36,170 nt of DNA from assembly GCA_020847975.1 (NCBI GenBank), contig JADLBD010000184.1, positions 1 to 36,170 on the forward strand. The letters are read 5' to 3'. The notes under the pieces are model-generated. The model saw nothing but the letters and a program-made list of their open reading frames with translations, searched no databases and was not told the DNA's origin. This document shows positions 16,060-24,896 of this stretch, piece after piece (positions within the stretch are counted from its first letter, which is position 1; each line of letters opens with the position of its first letter). The stretch comes from Bryobacterales bacterium. Lineage in GTDB: Bacteria; Acidobacteriota; Terriglobia; Bryobacterales; Bryobacteraceae. Made by a program: the position numbers and the translations under genes.

Positions 16060-17430
16060 CTACGCGAGGATGTCGTGCACAACGTTACCGTGAACATCGG
16101 TTAGCCGGAAGTCGCGCCCTGCGTGGCGGTAGGTGAGCCGTGTATGGTCGAAGCCGAGCAGGTGCAGCGCGGTGGCGTGCAGGTCGTGAACATGAACCGG
16201 TTTGTCGACGGCTTTGAAGCCGAAATCGTCGGTGGCGCCGTAGGTTGTGCCCCCCTTGACGCCGCCTCCGGCCATAAGAACCGTAAACCCCGGTACGTTG
16301 TGGTCGCGGCCGCGCCCGAGTTTCTCCAGCCCCGAGTTCTGGATCATCGGCGTGCGGCCGAATTCTGAGCCGATGATGATGAGGGTTTCCTCGAACAGCC
16401 CGCGCTCCTTGAGATCGTCCACAAGGGCCGCAATGGCCCCGTCGGTCTTGGCGGCGAGCTTCGCGTGGACGCGGATGTCGTCGTGGTTGTCCCAGGGTTG
16501 GAAGTTGCCGTAGAAGATCTGCACCATGCGGACGCCGCGCTCCACCAGGCGCCGCGCCAAAAGACATCCGCGTCCGAAATCGGAAATGTCGTAGCGCGCC
16601 CGGATCTTCTCCGGCTCCTTACGGATGTCGAAGACGTCCATCGCCTCGGATTGCAGCCGGAAGGCGGACTCCATGGAACGCACCGCGGATTCGAGTTGCA
16701 CATCGGCGCCGGCGTGCGCCATATATTTCTGATTCAGCTTTTCGAGCAGTGTGAGCTGGCGCTTCTGCTCATCGGGTGTGCATTCCGTGTTCCGCAGGTG
16801 TTGGATGAGTTTTTCCGGCTCCACCGCGTCGTTCATGATGTGCACGCCCTGGTAGATGGACGGCATGTAGCCCGCGCTCCACAGCGAAGAGCCAAGCACC
16901 GGGAACCCGGGGCAGAGGACGATGAAGCCCGGAAGATTCCGGTTCTCGGTGCCGAGCCCATAGGTGACCCAGGCCCCCATCGAGGGGCGGCCGGGAAGCT
17001 GGTGGCCGCAGTTCATGATCTGTAGCGATGGTCCGTGGTTGCCGATGTCGGTGTACATCGACCGCATGACGCAGAAATCATCGATGCGCTTGCCGATTTC
17101 CGGGAAGATCTCAGTCACTTCTATGCCGCTCTTGCCTTGCTTCCGGAATTCCCACGGAGAGCGCATCAGGCTGCCCGAGGCGCGGTCCGTCTTGATCTTC
17201 GGACCAGGCATCGGTGTGCCGTCGTATTTGACCAGGGCCGGCTTGGGGTCGAACGTGTCCACCTGCGACATCCCGCCGTTCAGGAACAGGAAGATGACGT
17301 GCTTCGCTTTGGCGGGGAAGTGAGGCGCCCGCGGGGCGAGCGGGTCCCCTGTCGAGGCTTCCAGCACGCCTCGCAGGGCGGCCATGCCGAAGCCGCCGCC
17401 TAAAGTCTCGAGCATTCTGCGCCGGTTCAT
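16060..17430 (-). CDS. DUF1501 family exported protein
   Basis: A 456-residue protein of the DUF1501 family, related to the alkaline phosphatase/sulfatase fold and exported. The N-terminus NRRRMLETLGGGFGMAALRG resembles a twin-arginine signal. Characteristic segments are KAKHVIFLFLNGGMSQVDTF, PSMGAWVTYGLG, GFIVLCPG, LARRLVERGVRMVQIFYG, DNHDDIR, IIGSEFGRTPMIQ, GRDHNVPGFTVLMAGGGVKGG and the closing LTYRHAGRDFRLTDVHG. The ATG at 17430 follows GAGGAG; the frame is open further upstream but without a signal. It begins 22 bases after the PSD1 gene, the usual partner in Planctomycetes and Solibacter-like genomes, which supports a common extracytoplasmic complex. The enzymatic reaction is not known. 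Confidence 0.93.
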   Translation of the reverse strand: MNRRRMLETLGGGFGMAALRGVLEASTGDPLAPRAPHFPAKAKHVIFLFLNGGMSQVDTFDPKPALVKYDGTPMPGPKIKTDRASGSLMRSPWEFRKQGKSGIEVTEIFPEIGKRIDDFCVMRSMYTDIGNHGPSLQIMNCGHQLPGRPSMGAWVTYGLGTENRNLPGFIVLCPGFPVLGSSLWSAGYMPSIYQGVHIMNDAVEPEKLIQHLRNTECTPDEQKRQLTLLEKLNQKYMAHAGADVQLESAVRSMESAFRLQSEAMDVFDIRKEPEKIRARYDISDFGRGCLLARRLVERGVRMVQIFYGNFQPWDNHDDIRVHAKLAAKTDGAIAALVDDLKERGLFEETLIIIGSEFGRTPMIQNSGLEKLGRGRDHNVPGFTVLMAGGGVKGGTTYGATDDFGFKAVDKPVHVHDLHATALHLLGFDHTRLTYRHAGRDFRLTDVHGNVVHDILA

Positions 17431-17452
17431 CCAGTTTCTCCTCGGTGGCGTG

Positions 17453-20098
17453 TCAGGGCATTCCGGTAAATTCGCCGGACCCGAGCAGGACCTGCACATA
17501 CTCGCGCCAGCTATTTCCGCCGGATGAAACATATTCTATTCCAAGCCGCAGTTCATCGGCGTCGGGCTCGCGGCCGTACAGCATCTTGTACGCGCGCGTG
17601 ACCCGTGCCTTATCGTCCCTGCCGGCTTGCGCAATCTCCGCCGCCAGCGCCTTCGACTGCTCGACAATGAATTCGCTGTTGAGAAAGAAGAGCCCTTGCA
17701 ACGGGCCGATCGTGACGGGCCGTTCCTCGGTCGTGCCGTTCGGGTCGGGAAAATCGAAGAGCGACATTGTCGGGTCAAGCCGCGTGCGGCTCACCGTGAG
17801 ATAGAGCGAGCGGCGGTGGTTGAAGCCGCTCATCGGGCTCGAAGGGCCGCCCACGGCGCGGTCCAGCATGCCGCTCACCGCGAGCACGGAGTCGCGCAGC
17901 GATTCCATGTCGAGCCGCGGCCGCAGATTGGCGCGCCACAGCAGTTTGTTGTCGGGGTCTGCCTCCATCGCCTCATGGTTCGGCTCGGTGGACAGCGCGT
18001 AGGTATTCGAAAGCAGAATTTCGCGGTGGATCGCTTTCAGCGAATATCCGGATTGCACAAGGCGCGAGGCGAGGTAATCGAGCAGATCCGGATGCGTGGG
18101 ACGGTCGCCCATCTGGCCGAAGTTCGAAGCCGAGCGCACGATGCCGTGGCCGAAATGATGCTGCCAGATCCGGTTCACGATCACGCGCGCCGTCAGCGGA
18201 TGGGCGGCGATGGCTTGGGCAAGTTCCAGACGCCCGCTGCCTTTGGTGTAGTGCTCCGGTTCGCCTTTGCAGAGAACCGTCAGGAACTGCCTCGGCGCTA
18301 CTTCTCCCGGATTGTGCTCGTCGCCGCGAATGGCAACCTTTCCATCCGCCGGCTTCGGGCCATCCTCGATCGTATGGAGGAACGGATAGATCGGCGGCAG
18401 GTCCTGCTTGAGCGCCTCATACTCCGCGCGTAGGGTCTCCAGGTGCTCACCCCAGACGCCGGTGAGGAATCGCTGGATGCATTGCACGTCGTAATAATAG
18501 ACCCCCGGCGGCGCACTGAAGCCGTCCACCTTGTAGGGGCCGCTCGCCAGTTCCCTCCACTGGTAGAACTTCAGCGTGGACAGCGAGACGATGTTCGTGT
18601 ATTGCCGGGTCCGTTCGTCCTTCATCCCCTTCTTTCCGCCAAACGCGACGTAGTTCTTGTCGTCGATCTCCTTGGCTTCGTCGAGCAGGTTCAGGACGAA
18701 CTTCTGGTAATCCTCAGCGGCTTTCCGGACTTGCGCCTCGGTGGGATTCTTCGCCATCAGCGCGAACCAGTCGTTGAGATAGGGATGCTCCTTCGGCGGT
18801 TTCAAATAACGAACCCATCGTTGCAATGTCTCTTCGTCGAGACCTGTCCGGTCGGGCTCTTGCCCTTTGTCGAGCTTCCACGCCGCCACCATATAGGCCG
18901 CGGTGTGGCGCGCCAGCACATCCACCAGCATCTTCTGCTGTGTCTGGACGTACTCGTCGATCAACTCCTTGACCGCGTCCATCTTCTTCTTCTGGTCCTT
19001 GTAGGCCTTCACCTCCGCCTCGGGGACCAGCGGAGATTCGTGCACCTTGCTGCTCTTGAAGATGCTCAACAGCGAATAATAATCGCGCGTGGGGATAGGG
19101 TCGTACTTGTGGTCATGGCATTGCGCGCAGCCCACCGTAAGGCCGAGGAAGGCCTTCGTGGTTACATCCACCTGATCATTGGCTCCCGCGGCGATAGCCT
19201 GAAACCCAAGGCCCGGCAGCAGGCCTGCCCGTTCGGATTCGGGTAGCAGGTCCGCGGCAATCTGCGCCTTGACGAACTGATCGTAGGGTAGGTCATGGTT
19301 GAATGCGTTGACCACCCAGTCGCGGTAGCGGTAGGCGTTGGGTAGAGGCGTATCGGTGCCCGCGGCCAGCAGTCCGTCGGAGTAACGGGCAAGGTCCAGC
19401 CAGTGGCGGGCCCATCGCTCTCCGTAGGCTGGCGAGGCAAGCAGGCGATCGACAACCTTCGCGAACGCTTCCGGGGATTGGTCGGAAAGGAAAGCGTCCA
19501 CTTCCTCCGGCGTCGGCGGAAGACCTGTGAGATCGAGAGTGGCCCGGCGCAGCAGAGTAGTCTTTGAAGCCCGCCGGTTGGGCGTGATGCCCTTCCCCTC
19601 GAGCCGTGCGAGAATGAAGCGGTCCACCGGCGTTCTCACCCATGCCTCGTTCTTCACCGCCGGAGGCGTGGGGTTGCGGAGCGGCTGAAAGCTCCAGAAA
19701 GCGCGCTGTGCGGCGCTGACTTTCATTCCCGGGGCGGCTGCCGCCTTCGCTTCCGGCCACTTGGCGCCGGCTTTCACCCATGCTTCAAGCAGCGCCACTT
19801 CATCGGCCTTCAAAGGAGCCGTAGGGGGCATCTTGAGCCGGGAATGCGTCCGCCGCACGGCCTGAATCAGCAGACTTTCGTCGGGCTTCCCAGGTATCAC
19901 TGCCGGACCCGACTTCCCCCCTTTGAGCACCGCCTCGCCCGAATCGAGACGAAGCCCTCCCATCTGCGATTGCGTGTGGCAGGCGTAGCAGTTGGCTGCA
20001 AACAACGGGCGGATCTTCGATTCGAAAAAATCGTCCGCCGGCTGCGCGGTCAGGCAAGCCGCCAGAGAGAACAGGAGGAGAGGTAAACGTCGTCGCAT
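17453..20098 (-). CDS. PSD1-type cytochrome c protein (DUF1549/DUF1553)
   Basis: An 881-residue exported protein. A signal ends in LAAC (residues 12-15), which fits a lipobox, so it may be a lipoprotein. A planctomycete-type cytochrome c domain follows with heme motif CYACH (37-41), then SGPAVIPGKPDESLLIQAV and a MPP axial-ligand region. DUF1549 (about 130-340) has VDRFILARLEGKGI, RWARHWLDLARYSDG and a second CXXCH, CAQCH, before DHKYDPIPTRDYY. DUF1553 (about 560-810) has LAQAIAAHPLTARVIVNRIW, HHFGHGIVRSASNFGQMGDRPTHP and the RPRLDMESLRDSVLAVSG segment. A charged coiled stretch sits between them. ATG 20098 is 1 base after the iolB stop. Likely an extracytoplasmic electron-transfer partner of DUF1501. 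Confidence 0.93.
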   Translation of the reverse strand: MRRRLPLLLFSLAACLTAQPADDFFESKIRPLFAANCYACHTQSQMGGLRLDSGEAVLKGGKSGPAVIPGKPDESLLIQAVRRTHSRLKMPPTAPLKADEVALLEAWVKAGAKWPEAKAAAAPGMKVSAAQRAFWSFQPLRNPTPPAVKNEAWVRTPVDRFILARLEGKGITPNRRASKTTLLRRATLDLTGLPPTPEEVDAFLSDQSPEAFAKVVDRLLASPAYGERWARHWLDLARYSDGLLAAGTDTPLPNAYRYRDWVVNAFNHDLPYDQFVKAQIAADLLPESERAGLLPGLGFQAIAAGANDQVDVTTKAFLGLTVGCAQCHDHKYDPIPTRDYYSLLSIFKSSKVHESPLVPEAEVKAYKDQKKKMDAVKELIDEYVQTQQKMLVDVLARHTAAYMVAAWKLDKGQEPDRTGLDEETLQRWVRYLKPPKEHPYLNDWFALMAKNPTEAQVRKAAEDYQKFVLNLLDEAKEIDDKNYVAFGGKKGMKDERTRQYTNIVSLSTLKFYQWRELASGPYKVDGFSAPPGVYYYDVQCIQRFLTGVWGEHLETLRAEYEALKQDLPPIYPFLHTIEDGPKPADGKVAIRGDEHNPGEVAPRQFLTVLCKGEPEHYTKGSGRLELAQAIAAHPLTARVIVNRIWQHHFGHGIVRSASNFGQMGDRPTHPDLLDYLASRLVQSGYSLKAIHREILLSNTYALSTEPNHEAMEADPDNKLLWRANLRPRLDMESLRDSVLAVSGMLDRAVGGPSSPMSGFNHRRSLYLTVSRTRLDPTMSLFDFPDPNGTTEERPVTIGPLQGLFFLNSEFIVEQSKALAAEIAQAGRDDKARVTRAYKMLYGREPDADELRLGIEYVSSGGNSWREYVQVLLGSGEFTGMP

Positions 20099-20099
20099 G

Positions 20100-20918
20100 T
20101 CAGGCGCCTTTGATCCAGGAATGGCGCGGATCCTCGGCCCAGGCGCCATACCGGCGGCCTTCTCCCGCGAGAATCCACGTGTAGTTGAGAGCGTAGCCGG
20201 GGCAGGCCACAACGGGGTGGTAGCCGCGCGGGATCAGTACAGTATCGCCATGCTCCACGGGGTAGGCGACATCGAACGGTTCCGGATCATCCGGATTCGT
20301 ATAAACGCGCATGAAGCCGAAGCCCTGCGACGGTTCGATCTGAAAGTAATAGATCTCCTCCATCGGTACTTCGAAAGGCTCGTGGAAGCGGTCGTGCTTG
20401 TGCGGCGGGCAGCTTGACCAGCAGCCTGGCTTGTTCAACGTCTCGCCGCAGATCAGGTGGGCGGCGGGGACGTTGTCCGCAATGTGAGTGAACACGGTGC
20501 GCGTGAAGCTGTCCTTGCCCACCGTGCGTTCCACAATCTGGTCACCGGCCACGAGAGCGGGCTCCACTCCCTCCACGCCGAGCGCGCCGCCGATGGTGAT
20601 CTTTGCCGTGCCGTCGAGCGCGGTGACGCGAACCTCTGAATCCATCGGGACGTACACCATCGGATGGGCGTGTTGGATGGATGCGCGGGCAGCTATGTCC
20701 GCCGACCACCCGCCGCCGGGACCCTCCACCTCCACGCGGACGGGGCCCGAATAGAAATCGAGCGACACCTCTTCTTCACCTGTCGTGAAGCTGTGCTCCT
20801 TCAGCCCGTCGCCGAGCCGGACGATGGTGAACGAGAGGTGCTTCATCTCCTTGCCGCGTGTAACCACCGGGTAGACACCGGCGGCAAGGCCGGGCGATTT
20901 GATGTGGAGGTCCAGCAT
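20100..20918 (-). CDS. iolB: 5-deoxy-glucuronate isomerase
   Basis: A 272-residue cupin enzyme that isomerises 5-deoxy-D-glucuronate to 5-dehydro-2-deoxy-D-gluconate in myo-inositol breakdown. Supporting segments are GVYPVVTRGKEMKHLSFTIV near the start, the metal-site region NKPGCWSSCPPHKHD with HEPFEVPMEEIYYFQIEPSQ, GFGFMRVYTN, and VEHGDTVLIPRGYHPVVACP near the C-terminus; length is as expected. ATG 20918 is used; a GTG 6 bases upstream (20924) is the alternative. It is the first gene of an operon with PSD1, DUF1501 and LamG-VanZ, and no other iol gene is in the window. A TATAAT lies just upstream, so the mRNA would have almost no leader. Confidence 0.93.
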   Translation of the reverse strand: MLDLHIKSPGLAAGVYPVVTRGKEMKHLSFTIVRLGDGLKEHSFTTGEEEVSLDFYSGPVRVEVEGPGGGWSADIAARASIQHAHPMVYVPMDSEVRVTALDGTAKITIGGALGVEGVEPALVAGDQIVERTVGKDSFTRTVFTHIADNVPAAHLICGETLNKPGCWSSCPPHKHDRFHEPFEVPMEEIYYFQIEPSQGFGFMRVYTNPDDPEPFDVAYPVEHGDTVLIPRGYHPVVACPGYALNYTWILAGEGRRYGAWAEDPRHSWIKGA

Positions 20919-20927
20919 ACTCACGCT

Positions 20928-20956
20928 ATTATAGGCGCGATGGAAGCGTTGCCGAA
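20928..20956 (-). promoter_or_regulatory. candidate promoter of the iolB operon
   Basis: Reading leftward, a consensus TATAAT (20933-20928) sits 17 bases after a weak TTCGGC (20956-20951). Predicted start is about 20921-20922, at or just before the iolB start codons, so the transcript would be leaderless or nearly so. The -35 part lies inside the first codons of divergent thiE. Confidence 0.45.
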
Positions 20957-21581
20957 ATTATACGCCATTCTTGACTCGAACGCCGTCGAGCGGCGCGGCG
21001 CTGCCCTGTTGGACGTCGCCGAAGGGATGATCGAGGGTGGCGCGCGGCTGCTTCAGTTGCGCCACAAAGGCCACTATTCCCGAGCTTTTTATGCGGAAAC
21101 GCAACATCTCGCGAAGCTGTGCCGCGATGCGGGTGTGCGGTTCATCGTGGATGATCGCGTGGACATCGCCCTGCTGCTCGGCGCCGGCGTTCATGTAGGG
21201 CAGGACGACCTGCCGCCCTCCGATGCCCGCCGGCTTCTTGGGCCGCAAGCCATGATCGGCTTCTCCACACACAACGAGGTACAACTCGCCTCCGGGGATT
21301 CGGAGCCTGTCGATTATCTCGCCATCGGGCCCGCCTTCGCTACGCAATCGAAAGAGAATCCTGAGCCTGCCTTGGGACTTGCGCGCATTGCGCAACTGCG
21401 GAAACTGACGGCGAAGCCGCTGGTGGCCATCGGAGGGATTACTCTCGATTCGGCGCCGTTGCTGCTCCGGGCGGGCGTGGATTCGGTCGCCGTCATCAGC
21501 GCGTTGCTCCCCCATGCATGCGCCAAGTCCTCGGTTCGAACCCGAGTGGAAGAGTGGGTGCGTGGGTTAGATATGTTATAG
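20940..21581 (+). CDS. thiE: thiamine-phosphate synthase
   Basis: A 213-residue TIM-barrel enzyme that joins the pyrimidine and thiazole moieties to make thiamine phosphate. Recognisable parts are PKLYAILD at the start, LLQLRHKG, VRFIVDDRVDIALLLGAGVH, VGQDDLPPSDARRLLG, IGFSTHNEVQLA, DYLAIGPAFATQSKENP and the phosphate-binding LVAIGGITLDSAPLLLRAGV, VAVISALL. The start ATG at 20940 is divergent from iolB with only 21 bases between the two ATGs. No other thiamine genes are adjacent. The downstream permease starts 61 bases on and may have its own promoter. Identification is firm; length fits the family. Confidence 0.95.
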   Translation: MEALPKLYAILDSNAVERRGAALLDVAEGMIEGGARLLQLRHKGHYSRAFYAETQHLAKLCRDAGVRFIVDDRVDIALLLGAGVHVGQDDLPPSDARRLLGPQAMIGFSTHNEVQLASGDSEPVDYLAIGPAFATQSKENPEPALGLARIAQLRKLTAKPLVAIGGITLDSAPLLLRAGVDSVAVISALLPHACAKSSVRTRVEEWVRGLDML

Positions 21582-21642
21582 TGCACCTTTTACCACCAGC
21601 CGGGACGATTGCAATCCAGGAAGCAAGGGAGACTCAACCACG

Positions 21643-23085
21643 ATGAGTTTGTTCGCGACCAAACCACTCAGTCGCATCATCGCAGAATCCGAGGGAGGCA
21701 GCCACACTTTGAAGCGCAGCCTCGGCGCCATGAATCTGGTGGCGCTCGGGATTGGCGCAATCATCGGAGCGGGGCTGTTCTCTTTGACGGGCATCGCCGC
21801 GGCCAATCATGCCGGACCGGCGGTGGTGTTCTCCTTCCTGGTAGCCGCCATCGGGTGCGCATTCGCCGGGATGTGCTACAGCGAGTTTGCAACGATGATT
21901 CCCATTGCGGGCAGCGCCTACACCTATTCCTACGCGACCATGGGCGAGTTGCTTGCATGGATCATCGGATGGGACCTCGTGCTCGAATACGCGGTAGGCG
22001 CGGCCACGGTTTCCGTAAGCTGGTCCGCCTATGTCGTATCGTTTCTGAACGATATCGGGATGGCCCTGCCCCCGCAACTCACCGCATCGCCGTGGAGCGC
22101 CATCAAACTCGCCGACGGGTCGGCGGCCACAGGGTATATCAACCTGCCCGCTGTTTTCGTGGTTTGCGTCATCTCCGTGCTGCTGATGATCGGTATCCAG
22201 GAGTCGGCCCGGGTGAACGCGGTGATCGTGGTGATCAAGGTCAGCGTTGTGATTGTCTTCATCGTGGTCGGATGGAGCTACATCGATGCGAAGAACTACC
22301 AGCCGTTCATTCCGCAAAACACCGGCACCTTCGGTGAATTCGGCTGGAGCGGAGTGGTTCGCGCGGCCGGCGTCATCTTCTTCGCCTATATCGGTTTTGA
22401 TGCTGTTTCCACTGCCGCGCAGGAGGCGCGGGAACCGCAGAAGAACATGCCCATCGGCATTATCGGGTCGCTCATCATCTGCACGATTCTCTATGTGCTC
22501 TTCGCGCACGTGCTCACCGGAATGGTGAACTACCAGGATTTCAAGGGAGCGGCGGCGCCGGTGGCGCTGGCGATCGACAAGACCCCGTACCTCTGGCTGA
22601 ACAAAGCGGTGAAACTCGCCATCATCGCCGGCTTCACTTCCGTCATTCTCGTGATGCTGCTCGGACAGTCCCGCGTGTTCTTCTCCATGTCGCGTGACGG
22701 CCTGCTGCCTGGCGTCTTCAGCGACATCCACCCGCGGTGGTTTACCCCCTATCGCTCGAACATGTTGTTCATGGTGTTTGTGAGCATGTTCAGCGCTTTC
22801 GCTCCCATCGAGGTGGTGGGCGAAATGACCAGCATCGGAACGCTGTTTGCCTTTGTCCTGGTGTGCGCCGGAATCCTCGTGATGCGCAAGACTCATCCCG
22901 ACTTACAGCGCCCCTTCCGCACCCCCCTCGTTCCCCTCGTGCCTATCCTGGGCGTGCTGGTGAACTTCGCGCTGATGTTCGGGCTGGGGTGGACCAACTG
23001 GGCGCGCCTGTTCGTGTGGCTCGCCATCGGGCTGTGCATCTACTTCGGCTACAGCCGGCATCACAGCAAGCTGGCGGCGAAGTAG
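21643..23085 (+). CDS. APC-superfamily amino acid permease (cationic amino acid transporter type)
   Basis: A 480-residue inner-membrane transporter with about 12 hydrophobic helices. The N-terminal LKRSLGAMNLVALGIGAIIG then AGLFSLTGIAA is the APC-family substrate-site helix, followed by GPAVVFSFLVAAIGCAFAGM, YSEFATMIPIAGSAYTYSY and the IGWDLVLEYAVGAATVSVSW helix. Later FFAYIGFDAVSTAAQEARE, PQKNMPIGIIGSL and VFFSMSRDGLLPGVFSDIHP fit the YfnA/CAT branch, which imports basic or small amino acids by proton coupling. The exact substrate cannot be read from sequence. ATG 21643 is preceded by GGGAG at a rather long spacing. It stands between thiE and a convergent HhH gene. Confidence 0.92.
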   Translation: MSLFATKPLSRIIAESEGGSHTLKRSLGAMNLVALGIGAIIGAGLFSLTGIAAANHAGPAVVFSFLVAAIGCAFAGMCYSEFATMIPIAGSAYTYSYATMGELLAWIIGWDLVLEYAVGAATVSVSWSAYVVSFLNDIGMALPPQLTASPWSAIKLADGSAATGYINLPAVFVVCVISVLLMIGIQESARVNAVIVVIKVSVVIVFIVVGWSYIDAKNYQPFIPQNTGTFGEFGWSGVVRAAGVIFFAYIGFDAVSTAAQEAREPQKNMPIGIIGSLIICTILYVLFAHVLTGMVNYQDFKGAAAPVALAIDKTPYLWLNKAVKLAIIAGFTSVILVMLLGQSRVFFSMSRDGLLPGVFSDIHPRWFTPYRSNMLFMVFVSMFSAFAPIEVVGEMTSIGTLFAFVLVCAGILVMRKTHPDLQRPFRTPLVPLVPILGVLVNFALMFGLGWTNWARLFVWLAIGLCIYFGYSRHHSKLAAK

Positions 23086-23105
23086 AGTGGGGCCCTCAGC
23101 CCAGC

Positions 23106-23435
23106 CTACTTCTTACCCGGCTGCTTGGCGATGATCACGTCCTTGATCTTGTTGTAGGTAGCTTCCGGCAGTATGTTCTTCTGCGCCAGTTCATTCTTGG
23201 CCCGGTAGGGACGGCCATCCACGATCTTCTTCGAATATGCCTTGCCGATTCCCGGAAGGCAGGCGAGTTCGTCCGCGCTTGCTTTATTGATGTCAAGGGG
23301 ATCTTTCGCCGTTGCCTCCTTGGCGCACGCCGCGGCAGCCTCTTTTGCCTTGGAAGCGGCTTTCTTCGTCGTTTGCGCGGGGGCCAGTAATCCGGCGCTG
23401 AGAATAGCAGCCAGCAACAGTGTCAGTAGACGCAT
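23106..23435 (-). CDS. exported helix-hairpin-helix (ComEA-like) protein
   Basis: A 109-residue protein with an N-terminal export signal (MRLLTLLLAAILSAGLLAP), a short Ala/Lys-rich stretch with two cysteines-free repeats of KKAA/KAKEAA type, and a ComEA-like HhH domain from LDINKASADELACLPGIGKA (about residues 47-66) to the YRAKNELAQKNILPEATYNKI segment. In ComEA this domain binds DNA non-specifically in the periplasm during uptake. No competence gene is adjacent, so a DNA-uptake role is only a possibility; many soil bacteria encode stand-alone copies. Divergent from the alpha/beta hydrolase gene with 44 bases between. Convergent with the permease, 20 bases apart. Confidence 0.88.
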   Translation of the reverse strand: MRLLTLLLAAILSAGLLAPAQTTKKAASKAKEAAAACAKEATAKDPLDINKASADELACLPGIGKAYSKKIVDGRPYRAKNELAQKNILPEATYNKIKDVIIAKQPGKK

Positions 23436-23479
23436 TGCGTCTTATCGTATCATGGGGCCAGTAGGGGCTGGAGCACGAG

Positions 23480-24892
23480 ATGAGACTATTAGCAGCGCTA
23501 TTTCTGTTTGCATTTCCCGGTCTCGCGGCGGACTTGAGCGGAAAGTGGGACGTCACTGCGTCTCCCGCAGGCAAGGCGCCGATGAACCTGGACGCAGTCC
23601 TGAAGCAGGTCGGGACCGATCTGAGCGGCACCGTAAACAGCATGATCGGCTCGGGCCCGGTGAAGAACGCTGTTCTCCGAAGCCCCGATCTCACCTTCCA
23701 GTTCATGCTCGGCAAATATCTCTTCGACGTCAAAGCGGTGGCCGGCGGCGACGAGATCAAGGGCACGTTCACCGGACCGCGAAACATGCAGGGAACGTTC
23801 CTTGCCAGGCGAGCCATGATGGCCGCCGCCGCCGCGGCCGCGAAGTCCACCGGACCCGCCGAAGGCGTGGAAGTCGGGAAACTCGGCGAGGCGGAGTATC
23901 GCATCGACATTCCCAAGAACTATAACGGCAGCCTCGTGGTGTACTGCCACGGCTATAGCGCGACGCCCGACAAGTTCGACAAGAGCAAGGAACCGGCCGG
24001 TCTGATGAAGGAGTTACTCGCGCTCGGCTACGCCGTGGCGCAATCGGGATACTCCGCCGGCGGTTGGGCAGTGAAGGAGGGTATGGAGGATACGGAGGCT
24101 CTGCGGAAGTTCTTCATTAGCAAGTACGGCAAGCCGAAGCGCACGTTCGTGACCGGTCATTCCATGGGCGGCACCATTACTCTGGCGCTTGCCGAGACCC
24201 AACCGGAAGCCTACGACGCCGCGTTGCAGATGTGCGGGCCCATCGGTCCCACACAGACGATGTTCCAAAAACGCCTCTTCGACACGCTTGTGGTTTATGA
24301 CTACTACTTCCCGGACATCATCGGAACCCCGGTGGCGATTGCCGAAGACTTGAGCCTGGAACAGGAGTTCCTGGAGCGCATCGAGAAGGAAGCGATGAAC
24401 TTCCCGAACCATCTGGCCGCCTTCCAGAAATGGAGCGGTCTTCAGAGCGAGACCGAAGTAGCGCGCGTGGTGGCGTTCTATGCGCTGATTCAGAAAGAAC
24501 TGATGACGCGAGCGGGCGGAAACGCCTTCGATAACCGCAACACGCTCTATCAGGGCAGCCCGGACGACGGCCTGTTGAACCGCGGCGTGAAGCGCTACAC
24601 GGCAGATCCCAAGGCGGTGGAGTACCTCAGGAAATATTACACGCCGAAGGCGGATCTGAAAATGCCCGTCCTGTCCCTGCATACCGTGTATGACCCGCTG
24701 GTGCCGGCATGGCAGGCCAACGCCTATGGGGACATGCTTCAGTTGAACGGCGGCGATGCGTACTACGTGCAGCGCTTCGTCAGCCGCAGCGGGCATTGCA
24801 AGTTCACCCCTACCGAAACCATCCACGCCTTTCAGGACCTGGTGACATGGAAGGAGCAGGGCAAGCGGCCCGAAGCGGGCGAGCAGAAGTAA
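23480..24892 (+). CDS. exported alpha/beta hydrolase with N-terminal beta-rich domain
   Basis: A 470-residue exported serine hydrolase. The signal is MRLLAALFLFAFPGLA. A first domain (about 17-115) begins ADLSGKWDVTASPAGKAPMN and looks like an antiparallel beta barrel or sandwich often placed before exported enzymes in this group. An Ala-rich stretch (about 112-122) leads to the hydrolase fold: LVVYCHGYSATPD, the nucleophile elbow GHSMGG (Ser about 226), the Asp in HTVYDPLVP (about 403) and the His in SRSGHCKFTPTE (about 437). The triad order is normal, so it should be active on an ester or peptide bond; the substrate is unknown. The ATG follows GGAGCACGAG. It ends 4 bases before the convergent amidohydrolase stop. 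Confidence 0.87.
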   Translation: MRLLAALFLFAFPGLAADLSGKWDVTASPAGKAPMNLDAVLKQVGTDLSGTVNSMIGSGPVKNAVLRSPDLTFQFMLGKYLFDVKAVAGGDEIKGTFTGPRNMQGTFLARRAMMAAAAAAAKSTGPAEGVEVGKLGEAEYRIDIPKNYNGSLVVYCHGYSATPDKFDKSKEPAGLMKELLALGYAVAQSGYSAGGWAVKEGMEDTEALRKFFISKYGKPKRTFVTGHSMGGTITLALAETQPEAYDAALQMCGPIGPTQTMFQKRLFDTLVVYDYYFPDIIGTPVAIAEDLSLEQEFLERIEKEAMNFPNHLAAFQKWSGLQSETEVARVVAFYALIQKELMTRAGGNAFDNRNTLYQGSPDDGLLNRGVKRYTADPKAVEYLRKYYTPKADLKMPVLSLHTVYDPLVPAWQANAYGDMLQLNGGDAYYVQRFVSRSGHCKFTPTETIHAFQDLVTWKEQGKRPEAGEQK

Positions 24893-24896
24893 TCCG

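Noticed and set aside
15000..24000. A replication origin at the skew change
   Set aside because: No DnaA-box cluster, AT-rich unwinding region or dnaA/dnaN/gyrB genes were found, so only the skew observation is reported.
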